Made by a program: the position numbers and the translations under genes. The notes beneath the pieces are model-generated. The model had not been told where the DNA came from, searched no databases, and worked only from the letters and a program-made list of their open reading frames with translations. This document shows positions 47,037 to 58,239 of a stretch of DNA of 64,000 nucleotides, piece by piece (the first letter of the stretch is position 1; each line of letters opens with the position of its first letter). Source of the DNA: Welwitschia mirabilis (Eukaryota > Gnetophyta > Gnetopsida > Welwitschiales); the NCBI GenBank assembly GCA_051453625.1, contig JBOZIK010000001.1, positions 166,501,942-166,565,941 of the forward strand, read 5' to 3'.

Positions 47037-49050
47037 ATGGACGGCCTGGGAAATGCAGGAGGCCTAGATGCCGAGGATTTGCTTGTTCCGTCGGTGGACG
47101 GCCAGAAATTTGAGAATTGTCTGGGAGTTTCTTTGCTCACTCGAAATGTCCGCTCAGACCCATCTGCCGATGGGTTGGCGGATCAAGGAAACGAAGTTCG
47201 AGAGGTTGTGGATCCTTATGGATGCTACTTCGCTGCCGGCACTCGCGGCGTCTTCTATGAGGATGATGAGTACCCTCTGCTTATTCATACTGGACGCGGT
47301 TCCGAGGCCGTCGAAAGGTACCAGAGATCGAAGGATTTTGTGTCTCCATTAGATGTGGATTCTTCTCAGCGGTACAGCAGACTTGAGTTCCCTCTTACAG
47401 AAATGGTCAATTCCGAAGCTTCCGCGAAAGTAAACGTTAGGGATGCTTCCGGAGGCAGTATATGTACTGCGCAGGGTGCGGAAGGAAATAGAGAGGACCT
47501 TAACACTAAGGAAATTTCAGGAAAGGAAGGAGACTCGGCAGGAAACACCAATTGCATGAAAAATATCGTAAATAAGACATGTCAAGGAGCAGAAACTTCT
47601 TCTTTGCCCCTAGATGTATTTGACGAATGGGCGGGCATGTCTCTAAAGCTGGAGAGACGCCATTCCGAGGGAGTTTCAGTGGAAACGGTGTCTATTCAAG
47701 CGTCGGAGGTGGACGTATTGGGTCACGAGGCAAAAAGTGTTGGTCAAGATTCGAGAGCATTGCCTACTGAATTGTCTGGCTCCGAATCATCACGACAGGG
47801 GCATGACAGGGGCTCTACAAAGCGGACGTCCAGTCCAAGCACAAACCGCCGAAGAGAGAACATGTCTTCAGAATTTCCTCGAATTAATGTTTGTATCAAC
47901 ACAAAAATTGAAGGGTCAGCACGACTGTCCGATTTCCAAGCAGATGCAGTTAAACCAGCCTGTTTTTTGAAAAGTTTTGTTTCTTCAACTGGGTTAGCCT
48001 CCCCTAGCAACGACGCGAAGGCGGGTACGCCTGACGCTTCTTCTTATGCTTCTTCGATTTTGCTGTCGAAGGACTCTGCAAAGGAAGTCACAGGTAGAAT
48101 AACCAGAAGCAGAGCTCAGCGTTTTATTGAGACAGGGCTGGGGGTTTACGAACATTTCTGTAACGAAAGCACTGCTCTTCCTGGGAAGAAGATGTCCGGA
48201 AGGCGGAGTCGTGCATGTAAATCTGAGAGAAGCACAGTCTGCGGAGGAATGGATTCAATGGACGTAGGAAACATGGGAATGGAAGCTTCGTCTGATCTGA
48301 CTTGCGCAGCTCCTAGGACTAGGGCAAGATCGAAAAAAGAAACAAGTTCATATGTCCAGGCCGCTGGGGAAGTTTTCGACAACGGAGGCTTGACGCAAAA
48401 GAAGAACCCAGAGGGAGTCAACCAAGGATCTTGCAGAAACACCGAGGCCAGTGGGAGCGTTGAGGTACTCCAAGAATCGAAACGCTTGTCCCTCTCTAAG
48501 GGAATGGATAGCAGTTTGGAGCAGTGCCTTTGGGACGAGGAAACACATACGAATCTTACACTAGCGGCAGGATCAGCATCCACTGTGAATACTGGAGAAG
48601 GGGAAAGTTGGCCTGTTCCTGAGTATGAGTCTGAGTCAGGAGGCAAAAGTCAAAATATTATGAAAGTAGCGTCTCAAGACACATGCAGCAACCCTTATAC
48701 TCACGCATCCGCCAATTGGGATGAAGGTTGTGCCATAGTTACAGAACAGAATTCAAAGGTTTGTCTTCTGAATAGTCCTATGGCAGACGTTTCTGCTAAG
48801 AATGGTACAATGGTACCCATGCTTTCAGAGCAGAGTATAGTTGCCTCAAGCATCAATGAAGATGGTGGAAAAAATACGGAGCAACCAGCAGTGCCGGAGC
48901 AATATTTAAGTTTAAATGGTTCTGGGCAATCAAGAAAAGTAATTGAGATTCTTAATGCGAACACAAATATTGTGGCAAGAAATGAATTTGGTTATGGTAA
49001 TGCAAAACAAACAGTGGTAAAACCGGAAAACAGTGGACCTCAAACCTGAG
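47037..49050 (+). CDS. Large unassigned nuclear-type protein, exon 1 first part
   Basis: An uninterrupted 670-codon frame, by far the longest in the window, with GC content and codon use unlike the surrounding repeats. The ATG at 47,037 follows an in-frame TAG at 46,995. A possible acceptor (CTTGTCAG at about 47,006) means an upstream exon cannot be excluded. The product is hydrophilic, Ser/Glu/Gly-rich and low in hydrophobic segments, with no signal peptide or membrane helix. Basic clusters RITRSRAQR, GRRSRACK and PRTRARSKK resemble nuclear or chromatin-associated proteins. Plant INCENP/WYRD-type proteins have comparable TRSRS-like motifs and long disordered regions, but I do not recognise a diagnostic domain, so this is only a suggestion. 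The frame ends at 49,047-49,049 where a second frame takes over. Confidence 0.85.
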
Positions 49051-49892
49051 GTCATTTCAGAATCGTTAAATATGTCTCCATGTGAGAAAGTTGGGGGTAA
49101 ACCACACAAGCAAACACCAAATAAAGCAGATAAGGATTCATGCATTGTGGAAGTCCTACAGATGTCCAGAGATTTGGGAAATAGAGATGAACATAGTAAG
49201 CTATCTGTTACAGTAGATTCATCATCTGAGCCAGCAGAAAACTTGGTTCGTGATCATAAAAAACGATCCAGTGACAATGACAAAAAGCTAGATATTGTTC
49301 AAAATTCTTGTGAAAAGTTGCTGATCAAAACTGGAGAAACTAGAAAGCTTCACTCGTGTGCTGATATCAACAAAACAAAATCAAGTTACCAAAAATTTGC
49401 ATCATTTCAGAACAACAGCAAGAAAAGTAGGATTCCTATACATCGCTTCAACGGTAACTCTCTCAAAAGGAATTTGTTTCAGAACAGCAGAAAGATTGTA
49501 CAAAGAGCGCTGTTAAATAGCCTAAAAAAGAAAGGCTTGTTATGTTTGCCCATTCAACACAGTTTACATGGCTTATGTTTACAAGAAAAAGAGAAACCAG
49601 ATGCTATAGGCCATGAACATGTTCAGACAGTGTCTTGCAAAGATGTTGATCTGTCAAAAAGAATCACATGCAATTCTCCAGTTATCCATGATAGAGATGA
49701 TAGCAAATCTCAGCCTCTGACTGCCAGAAGATCTTATGGAAGTAATTCTAGAATGAAAGCTGAAAAGATGGAGGGTGAAAGAAGGTTAGAATCACATGAT
49801 CAAGTTATCAAAGAGCAAATTTGCAACTTGGTCACTGGAGAGTCAAGTAGGATCCATAGAAAGTTACTGGATTCTGGAGATGAAGCTGGAAG
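49021..49892 (+). CDS. Same gene, exon 1 second part (after apparent frameshift)
   Basis: The +1 frame opens after a TAA at 49,018 and runs to 49,892. It has the same style as the first part (Ser/Lys/Glu-rich, disordered) and basic stretches SRIPIHRFNGNSLKRNLF and KIVQRALLNSLKKKGLL. It has no ATG at its beginning (the first in-frame candidate is GTG), so it is a continuation, not a separate gene. The switch must happen between about 49,021 and 49,050, among A-rich runs, and corresponds to one extra or two missing bases. It ends at GGAAG|GTAAAT, a good splice donor at 49,892/49,893, just before a stop at 49,894. Confidence 0.8.
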
Positions 49893-50556
49893 GTAAATTG
49901 TCTACATGTTCTGTGTTTCTGTCTGGTAACAACAGATTTACCATTATTCTGAGTTTTACATATTTTATGTTTCGGAAGCCCTCATTTGTCTGTAAAGGTT
50001 ATATTTTCTGTTTTTACATATGTTGTTTGAGGAACTCTTTTTACACATTAAGCTATCAAATAGTGTGGTACAACAGCATAATGACTTCCTGCTTGTGTAT
50101 GTTGCTTCTGGCTGAATCGTGAATCCATCATATTATAATAGTTTAAGTGGAGATTAATCTGCCAATGTATTTTAACGTTCCAAGGCATGTAAGAGCAAGA
50201 AATACTGGCAGTCCTTTCTTTTTCAAATTTAGTTTTTATTTTTGTCTGGTGGAGGCAATGTCATGTTACTTGAGCGTTGGTAGGATTTCTCGCATGGTTT
50301 GTTACCAGTCCTTTAGTGATGATGAACACTTGCATTTCTTCCATGTAGAGATTCTGGACTGTGGTCTTCTCATTGTGGATTCACTAAGCTTGTACTCACA
50401 GAATTAAGGCCATGTTTCATCCTTGTAAAGAAAACTGTTGCTATTTGTCATGCACTGCATAATACACAAGCTATGATTTCGTCATTCTGTATGGGATTCA
50501 TTGCCGCTGTAGACAAAAAATGTTTCAGACACTGCCTTTTATACTATGGCAAACAG
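49893..50556 (+). other. Predicted intron of the gene
   Basis: Starts GTAAAT and can end at GGCAAACAG (50,556), 664 bp, T-rich. Other acceptors are possible (TTTCAG at 50,528, CTGTAG at 50,512), but only 50,556 joins the next long open stretch in the correct phase. Small open frames inside the intron have no known domain. Confidence 0.5.
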
Positions 50557-50689
50557 GAATGTCGTTCCTACCTACTTAACAGTCAAAGATGCTCCTGTAC
50601 TTGCTAAAATAATTAGACACCCTTTGGGGTCATTTGGAGATCGAAATGGTGCTCTTGAAGCAACACATAGTTTGATGATGGCTGATTAA
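50557..50689 (+). CDS. Same gene, predicted exon 2
   Basis: Joined in phase to exon 1 (AG|G), the frame reads NVVPTYLTVKDAPVLAKIIR, then HPLGSFGDRNGALEATHSLM and a TAA at 50,687. The composition looks like coding sequence. Whether the stop is the real end or whether another donor before it leads to later exons beyond Copia-2 is unclear. Confidence is limited because the acceptor is weak and no homologue was identified. Confidence 0.4.
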
Positions 50690-50764
50690 CATCATTGGGG
50701 GTCCATTTGGAAACCAATAAAACTTGTAGAAAGGGAGGTAGTTGCAGGAATGAATGGTAGAGAG
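50690..50764 (+). other. Gene flank up to the Copia-2 insertion
   Basis: Short non-repeat sequence. Its last bases run into the GAAAG duplication, and sequence that continues it resumes at 60,684. Confidence 0.6.
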
Positions 50765-50769
50765 GAAAG

Positions 50770-51218
50770 TGTTACAAAATACACAACAACAAAGCGATTA
50801 AAGAAAGCAGCAAGAGAACATGGAGATAGAAAGATTTACATGGAAACCCCAAGGAGGGAAAAAGCCATGGGAAAGCAATATAGAGCTCTATTATCTTCTT
50901 CAAAGATTACAAGCTAAAAACAGGCTTCAAGTCAACAACAGGCTTCAGACAAGAATGCCTTATACAACTCTCTCGACTCTATCTCAAACAACCCTCACAC
51001 CACTATTAAATAGGCCAAGGGTTACAAGCAATTAGGGCTACAAGCCAAAACCCTAAATAGTGTATCATCCTTCTCTTGACACATGTCTTATCTCTACTTA
51101 ACGCTTTCAAGGATGGTTTTATAATAGAAACCTTCTTTTACAATATTAAAGTGGGACCAACGTAAAACATAACATTAAGGACATTACAAAATAAAAAATT
51201 TGGCTTCATATATCAACA
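50770..51218 (-). repeat. Copia-2 3' LTR
   Basis: It starts TGTTACAAAATACACAA and ends ATATCAACA. It is nearly collinear with 60,285-60,678, but has about 50 bp extra near its start (50,786-50,845). Confidence 0.9.
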
Positions 51219-51238
51219 TTCTCCCACTTGATGACAAA
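51219..51238 (-). promoter_or_regulatory. Copia-2 polypurine tract
   Basis: The reverse strand reads CAAGTGGGAGAA directly before the 3' LTR. Confidence 0.7.
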
Positions 51239-51990
51239 TTTAGCACATCTTCAAGTGCAGCTCCAGCGATGCACTGCTTTCCAAGCTTGCTTATATCACA
51301 TGTCCACGTGTATGCCATGACAGCATAGCGGATGTTGATCTCTAGTAATAGCCTTGGTCAAGAAATTTGCAAGATTCACCTGAGCGTGGATTTTGTGAAC
51401 ATCCTTCTTCTCCTCCTCTAGTGTGTCCCTGATGGAGTGATACCTCATATCAATGTGCTTTGTCTGTGCATGGTAAGTAGCATTCTTTGCCAAATGAATG
51501 ACACTCTGACTATCACAATAAATCACATATTATTGTTGTTTCAATTTAAGCCAGCCTAGCAAACATCTTAGCCAAATCATCTCTTTAGTGGCCTTTATCA
51601 TAGCTATGTACTTTGCTTTCCTAGTTGACACGTCTCTTTGCAAGCGAGACATCTAACTACTAGGACCACCTCCTATTAAGAAAAGATAACCAGAAGTGGA
51701 CTTTTTTGTATCTTTTCACTAAGCATAATTAGCACCTACATAACCAACAACTCCTAATCCAGTATGACCAAAACTCAGGCAATACTTCTGTGTACCTTTC
51801 AGATAGCACAATATCCGTTTTACAACTTCCTAATGCTTTAGGCTAGGGTAGCTCATGAAACATGGGACAACTCCCACTGCATATGAAATATCCGGTCTTG
51901 TGTAGACTATAGCACACATCAAGCTTCTAACTGTTGAAGCATAAGGAACCGCTTTCATTCTTTCCTGTTCCTCTTCTTTTTCGGCAATCC
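51239..51990 (-). pseudogene. Copia-2 RNase H
   Basis: The reverse frame at 51,296-51,526 reads IYCDSQSVIHLAKNATYHAQ, then TKHIDMRYHSIRDTLE, the well-known C-terminal half of Copia RNase H (CD..SAI.LA.N…H.RTKHI…H.IR). Further pieces toward 51,990 match the YLKGT and GY.DAD.AG-type regions with stops. It would degrade RNA in RNA/DNA hybrids. Confidence 0.8.
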
Positions 51991-52880
51991 TCTAGAGACA
52001 AGTGAAAGTGACTTACTAACGGTGTTCCAATAGGTTTACAGTCAGCTATGTTAATACTTTGCCAATTTAATCAGACTAACTAAGCTACAGCTTTCAACAT
52101 GATCTATCTCTAGAAATTTGCATTCTAAGAACCTACTTTGCAGGACTAAGTCCTTGGTTGCAAAGAGTTTTCCCTTCTCCTTTTTTTGCCTCTTAATTTC
52201 CTGCATATCATTTCCAGCAACAAGCATATCATCAACATACAACAATAAAATAACAATCTTACTAGAAGCCTGTCCATGGAGATAAATACAATGATTTACA
52301 TCACTCCTCGTACATGTTCGTTCCTGCATGAAGCTATCAAATTTTTTATACCATTGCCTCGGTTCCTATTTCAAACCATACAAACTTTTGTTCAACCTAC
52401 AGACCAAGTTCTTCTCCTTGCTTTGAAAATGTTAAGGCAATTTCATATAAATCTCTTCTTCAAGATCACCATGCAGAAAAGCAGTCTTAATATCCAACTG
52501 CTCCAATTCCAAATTCAAGACAGCAAAAATGGACAAGATAACACGAAGAGAAGAATGCTTTACTAATAAAGAAAAAATTTAGGTAAAATCAATACCTAAT
52601 TTTTGCCCAAAACCTTTTACAACCCATCTTGCCTTGTAACACTCCTTTTCATTTGCCTCTTCCTTTATTCTAAAGACCCATCTATTGGACAAGGCACATT
52701 TCCCAACTGGCAAGGGAACCACATCCTGTGTATCATTATGCCTTAAAGCATCCAACTCTCCTTTCATTCTAGCATTCCACTTCTCTGAGTTAGGCAAAGA
52801 AACAGCTTCCTAATATGTCTCAAATTCTCCTTTATCTGTGTACAAAATATAATGCGATGACAGAGAATATCTAACAGGTG
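51991..52880 (-). pseudogene. Copia-2 reverse transcriptase
   Basis: The reverse strand carries EKWNARMKGELDAL and NRWVFRIKEEA then YKARWVVKGFGQKLGIDFT (52,579-52,797). It then shows the catalytic YVDD box in ILLLYVDDMLVAGNDMQEI (about 52,200-52,250). The catalytic Asp pair is intact, but stops divide the domain (for example near 52,050 and 52,575). Confidence 0.85.
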
Positions 52881-53445
52881 CTCTATTGGGACAAGTAGAT
52901 CTTCTTACCCAATGTGCAAGAGTATGAGGCTCTCTTTCATCATAACCTTCTAAAAGATCATGTTGTTGCAATTCAGGTGGATTGTTTTCATCTTCATCAT
53001 CCTCGTCATCAGGAGGATTACTTGCTTTACCATCATCCTCGTGATCTGGAATTTTAAAAGTCTTTTACAAAGCACTAGAGTTAGCAACTCCATCCTTCCG
53101 ATTCTCTTCTAGTAACTTGTAAAATATTTGTTGTTCACAAAAGACCACATCACGTGATCTGATCACCTTCTTGTTCACTGGATCCCACAGCCTGTAACCA
53201 AGATTTTCTCCTCCATAACCTAGAAAAACACACCTGTAAGTACGTCCATTCAGTTTTCCTGTGTTATGCTGATGCACATATGCTTCACAGCCAAACACCT
53301 TCAAGTGAGAGAAAGATAGCTTCCTCCCACTCCACATGGATTCTGGTACTCCTCCTTGAAGTGTTGAATGTGACGACCTATTTATAAGATATGCAACTAT
53401 GTAAGTATGGTTTCTTGATTGAGAAGCCAAAGAAAACCTATTACC
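52881..53445 (-). pseudogene. Copia-2 integrase C-terminal part, copy A
   Basis: The reverse frame at 53,065-53,430 reads YLINRSSHSTLQGGVPESMW, SFSHLKVFGCEAYVH, RCVFLGYGGENLGYRLWDP and KKVIRSRDVVFCE, the standard region between the integrase core and RT of Copia. An acidic linker with PDDE/D runs lies at 52,980-53,050. The same region occurs again at 59,116-59,620. Reading is lost at about 53,445, where foreign sequence begins. Confidence 0.85.
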
Positions 53446-53930
53446 TTACCTAGTAGTGGGCCCCTCCAAACTTCAACTAACTTGTCATTACTACTATATG
53501 TTTTAGTAGAATTTTCTTGCTCGTTAGAATCCACCCACTCCCCCATTTCTAATCTCTCTATCCACTCTTAGTCATAGTGTCAAGATAGTTTTGGAACTAC
53601 TTATCTTCCTATTCTTTTCCTCCTCTCTTGTGAGGGGAATCTTACTTCCACTTTATCCATGATCCATTTTTAATCTCTTGTTAGTCTTCTTCTATGTTTG
53701 GTAATGACTCCTTTCATCCCTTCATTGGTGAAGAAGGGATATCACCTTCTACCACTATTTAGCTAAATACAGTCTCAAGCTCTCCTCTCTTCCTATGCAT
53801 AGTGTTCCAAAAATTAGACCCTCTAGTCATATCACTATATTTCCTGCCTATGATTTGAAAAGGGTGACATGTCTCCAAAACTGAGTGACATGTAGCCTAA
53901 TAAATCTCTAAGGTTGACATTTTCCCCCAA
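53446..53930. other. Anonymous sequence inside Copia-2, 3' side of LINE-D
   Basis: No gene or domain recognised. It probably belongs to the 3' UTR of LINE-D or to another insertion. Confidence 0.35.
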
Positions 53931-54849
53931 CATTTTTAAAAAGTCAGCAACATGCAGCCATCAGTAAAACTCTGCAACATGTCATGACTTGAAATCAAAA
54001 TGTCATGCATAGTGGACAAAAAAGAGAGAATAAAAAGAATTGTAAAGGGAAGATTTGGGCCATTTTTATGATAATTGGATTCTAACACATTTATGCCCAT
54101 TACATGCTTTATAATCACTTAGTTTAGTTCTTTTTAGCTTGTACTATTTATAATTTTTGTGAATTAATAGTTCTCACATTTTTTAAAAAAATAATTGCCA
54201 ATAGTTTACACCGACATTTTATGCCAACATGACAAAATGTCTCCTCGACACGACATTTTCAAGTCGCCGACATAAATCAATGGCCAACATTTACATCATT
54301 GTTTCCTGCTACAAAGATCTATCCAAGGCACTTTCTCCTTTTGTTCTATTCTTTCTAACAACTTCCTAATGATGCATAAAGGAACATCCCGAGTCTTCCT
54401 AATACACAATCGTCCTGACTCCATAAGTCTAACTACCTTTGCCTCTCTGACTGGGGGAAGTCTTTTATGTTCTTTTGCCCTAACCAAATTAGATCTCTTA
54501 TCATCTCCTCTAAGTGTTTGCACATCCCATTCTATGGTGCACCCACTAAACTTTATAATTAATCAAGAAACTAATCAAAAACTGAGCAAGTAAAAGTCTC
54601 CCCATCCTTGGAAGAAAAATATTGGTTCAAGCACCTATTCTATCTCTAGCTTTTTCTAACATGCCCTTCAATGAGTCTGCTTTATTTTATCTGGTCATGA
54701 AGAATCCCAAATAGATGTCCCTAGTATCTCACTCTCTAATCTTAAGGAACTATTTGATTCTCCTAGTCCTAACCAGGGGAAGGGGTGGTGGAAGTGGAGG
54801 ATTCAAAAAGTATCCTTTTCACTTTGCTTAGTTAATAATTAAATCTAAG

Positions 54850-55420
54850 AAAACTCCACATTTTTGGAAGGCTTTTTTATTTCCCTCCTCCACTAAAGGT
54901 CTAAAATAGATAATTGTGTTGTCTGCAAAGTGATTGACCAAGAATCTTTGTCTTTGCATGTTGATTCCGTTGAACATCTTTTCCTTTCAAAAATTCTTGA
55001 CTCACATCCATCAAAATAATGAAAAGGAAGGGCTAAATGGAGTCTCTCAAGCCCACAATTTTTATTGAAACAGCCAAAAGGTTTGTTATAATCTTTATTG
55101 AAAATTTGGCAAATATTTGCATGTGAACCAACGAAATGTAGAAACTTCTTTTAAAAGTTCTTTTCTAGGACAGATTCTAAGAATTTTCATCATACACTAT
55201 CATAGGCTTGTGAAATGTCCAATTTAAGCATGTAATCTCAAGTTTTGCTTTAAGACAACTACGAAGAATTTCATGGTTAAGAATTACTTGGTCTTCAATG
55301 AAGTGCCCATTCAAAAAGCAAAAGTATTGGCTAGAAAATTAGTATCATTCTAGCACAAAACTTTTCGAAATAATCCTATAGAGTATGTTGCAATGACTCA
55401 TGGATCAAAAGTCCTTAGTT
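54850..55420 (-). pseudogene. LINE-D ORF2: reverse transcriptase remnant
   Basis: Reverse reading gives QYFCFLNGHFIEDQVILNHE, then LDISQAYDSV-like sequence in a second frame, PFLFIILMDV, and MQRQRFLVNHFADNTIIYF. The catalytic FADD box is FADN at 54,918-54,929. Frameshifts and stops are frequent. Confidence 0.65.
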
Positions 55421-55510
55421 TCTAGAACTCCTTTTTCTCTTTGGCGTCAAGATGATGGATCAAAAGTCCTTACTTTCTAGAACTCCTTTTTCTCTTTGGC
55501 GTCAAGATGA
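55401..55510. repeat. Tandem duplication, 55 bp x 2
   Basis: The unit starting TGGATCAAAAGTCCTTA at 55,401 is repeated at 55,456 with about one difference (TTAG against TTAC). The near identity shows that the duplication is much younger than the surrounding element, or is an assembly slip. Confidence 0.9.
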
Positions 55511-55559
55511 TATTGATATTCTTCCCTTCCTTTGGGCTTGTCCCTTTGGCAATGGGCCC

Positions 55560-55890
55560 TCTCACACTGCTTATTTCTTGGGTATGCACTCCCATTCCCA
55601 GTCGGATGAGTGGGTAAACATGAAGGGCTTAGCTTCCACCTAATTCATGGCTTTTGGTATGATGGCAATGGACCCAACAATTAGTATTAAAGCCATGGTT
55701 TTGGCTTGGTCTCGGGTTCGAAACTTTTGGTGCCTTCCCTATTCATTTAAATACTTGTCATATGGATCAACAGGGAAACTGTTGGGAATGCACTCTGCAT
55801 GCCTAGCCCAATGAGTGAGTAAATATGAAGGGCTTTAGTTTCCACCTAAGTCATCACTTTTGATGTGATGCTAATAGGCCCAACACTATT
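55560..55890 (+). mobile_element. SINE-like insertion with flanking 100-bp direct repeats
   Basis: GGGTTCGAAAC (55,714-55,724) is a good Pol III B-box, preceded at 55,681 by TTAGTATTAAAGCCATGG, an A-box-like, tRNA-type sequence. Flanking copies of about 100 bp, each with TGCACTC, GAGTG(A/G)GTAAA(C/T)ATGAAGGGCTT and CCACCTAA, and ending GGCCCAACA or GGACCCAACA, lie at about 55,583-55,680 and 55,788-55,885. It may be a dimeric SINE. It splits LINE-D ORF2. Confidence 0.5.
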
Positions 55891-55999
55891 ATCTCATCCT
55901 CTATCCTCCACTGTGTGCTAGTATTCCTTGAAGAATTCTACATTACAACCCTTGAATCCCAAGCCCTATTGGCCTTCATTGACTTTAAAGATTCCCAGA

Positions 56000-56900
56000 C
56001 TTTAGCTTTACTAATTGAATTCATAGTGTGGTCGCCATTCCAACTTGTACTTGCAGTTCAAAGTCCCCTGTTATTGTTAGACCACAAATTTTAAAAGAAT
56101 TCAACCAGTTCCCTTTCAATGTCTTTCTTGTCAGTTAAAATGCCATTAGAGGTCTTGTTTCTTCTAGTCGAAATTTCAGCCTTGCTTTTTTGGGCAATCC
56201 TAAAGAAAAATTTTGAGCGTGATCTCCTCATTGTAGAGTTTCTTCCCCTATTTCTATCTCAATTAACTCACAGCTAAATTCTTCCTGAGACCCTTCTTCT
56301 AGCAAACTAAGGTAGATCTAGTGCCCCTTGTGCAATGTTTAATTTTGCATTCCATTTGCCACTACCAATCATATCATTCTTCCAAGCATTCCTAACACTT
56401 GACTCTATTACTTATTTCCTAACCAGCAATTGTCAATCTGTATAGCAAGGCTTTATTTGTATTATTTTTAACATAAGGGCTCTATGGTGTGAGCCTCCTT
56501 GCTTCATAGTTTCTAGGATGCTAAGTTGTTTCCTGCACAGGTCTTTACTCACCCAACCTCTATCCATCCTTGACTAAATTCTCATTGTGCTCATTCTTCT
56601 GGTGGACCAAATCTATCTGACTCCATGACAGGGGATGTCCACTCTATCAACATTCCACAAGCAAACACTCATGACCTTCCTCTTGTTTGTCACTTAAGGA
56701 GTGGCTCCCCCAAATCCTCCTAAGACAACATAGTTTGGTTAAAGTCCCCAGTCATCACTATTTTTCCTACTCCCATAATCATTTTTTCTTCTTTTTTGAG
56801 GTCTCTAACTTTACAACTAAATTTTTGGGCTATATGTGAGTTGTAAATATACATCTCCTCTTCTTCTTCATTATTGTCCTCAATTTTTTGAAGTCTTTAA
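56000..56900 (-). pseudogene. LINE-D ORF2: APE endonuclease remnant
   Basis: Reverse reading near 56,760-56,690 shows KIVMTGDFNQTML, the TGDFN active-site block, followed by GEPLLK and FACGM. It precedes RT on the same strand as expected. Stops interrupt it. Confidence 0.6.
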
Positions 56901-57199
56901 TAGTTAGACCCTCCCTCTCTTCTTTCTTGAGAAGGGATTGCTTACAGGAGATCCCCTGCTCCCTGCAATCCCTGAAAGAATCGTCATCATTTTCTGGCGA
57001 GTTTCCTATATATCCACTTGTTTAGTGTCTGTTGTAAGGCACTGGTGATCCTTCTGTATCATGCAAATAAATGCCTCCCTCAAGGGTCTCCTCCTTTTGT
57101 TTGTCATAGTCTAAAACAGCTCTTCTTCTTGTTCTCCCTTAGAAGTTTCATCTAAATCCAATTCTGAACTCGCCTTTTAACCAGTTTATTTAACTTGTT

Positions 57200-58100
57200 T
57201 TACTGTCACTAATAGCTAGTTTTCTTTGCAATTGTTCAAAGGCTTGAATCTATTAATTTTCTCTTCCATCTTTTTCCCTTTCCCCATTCAGTACGTTATT
57301 GTAGATGACTTTTTTCTATTCCTTATTGTCTTTTATTCTTTTGACCTGGAGTGTCGTCTTTTCCATAATCTTTTTTCAACCCGCATATAACTGTTGCATG
57401 TCCTAGTTTACCACACAGCAAACAAGGTCCTATATCCTCCTCCCCTTACTTGGCTTTGCATGCAAAGGAAAGACTGTGGCTTGCTCCAAGAACTTGCATC
57501 GGGCTGACACATTCTAATAGACCATTTGAAGGGATGATACGCCCCATTTTGTTTGGAGGCTCAATTTTTTTATACTACCTATCTGATCTAGTGCAATTCA
57601 AATGCAAAACAAGCTAGAACTAGACTTCACTACTACGTAGTCACCACATCTATTTGTATCACTTCTCCAAACTGACATGTAATAGCTTTTAGGATTCATT
57701 TGTCCAAATATTCATAAGTCCAGGAACTTGCACCCAAGCTAGGACCTTCTCACCAATACCCTTTTTCTTCATCTTTCCAAGCTCCCATCCCACCAGAGCC
57801 AACCTTCAAACCCCAAAGGATCTGTGCCCTCAGAATAAGATGTCTAAGTCTTCCTCTAATTTTAAAATGAACAACGTCACACCCTTCTACAATATGAGGA
57901 CCTCCATCTGCTGAATATTTATTTATTTCACTCCTGCTGAGTCTCTCACTTCCTCCATTCTTCGGCCTAGAGGATAGGGATAAACCTAAACTTGGCTTCC
58001 ATGGCCTTACATCTGGAATCGTAATATACATGCTCGACTCACTTTTTGAGGCTTTCAACTCCATAATGCCAAACAAATGACAAAAGCAACTAGAACAAAA
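57200..58100 (-). pseudogene. LINE-D ORF1: DUF4283-like domain and intact CCHC knuckle
   Basis: A reverse 108-codon open stretch (57,750-58,076) ends in GIGEKVLAWVQVPGL in one frame. In another frame, LKAITCQFGEVIQIDVVTT continues the typical DUF4283 core. The zinc knuckle CLLCGKLGHATVIC at 57,383-57,424 keeps all CCHC residues. ORF1 proteins bind LINE RNA. One frameshift and several stops break it. Confidence 0.68.
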
Positions 58101-58239
58101 ACCTCAAACTTAACTTACCTTTCTTGCTTCAGCTGCAGCACTAAAACTCCAAACTGCTCCACTCAAAATGCCTCCTCTGACGGGCAACCTCTCCAAATCC
58201 TCTCCTCTTCACATGAGCTTGGCTTCTTTTAATAAGTCT

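Noticed and set aside
47744-48646. Reverse-strand open frames of 88 and 166 codons opposite the long gene
   Set aside because: They are antisense shadows of a GC-richer coding exon. The sense frame is continuous for 670 codons.
49020-49038. A 17-base GT…AG mini-intron that would join the two gene frames
   Set aside because: Far below the minimum intron length of plants; a frameshift is the simpler reading.
53931-54600. A J-domain at the 3' end of LINE-D
   Set aside because: I read all reverse frames of this region and found no YRK, HPx or NxAxxxLSD landmarks.
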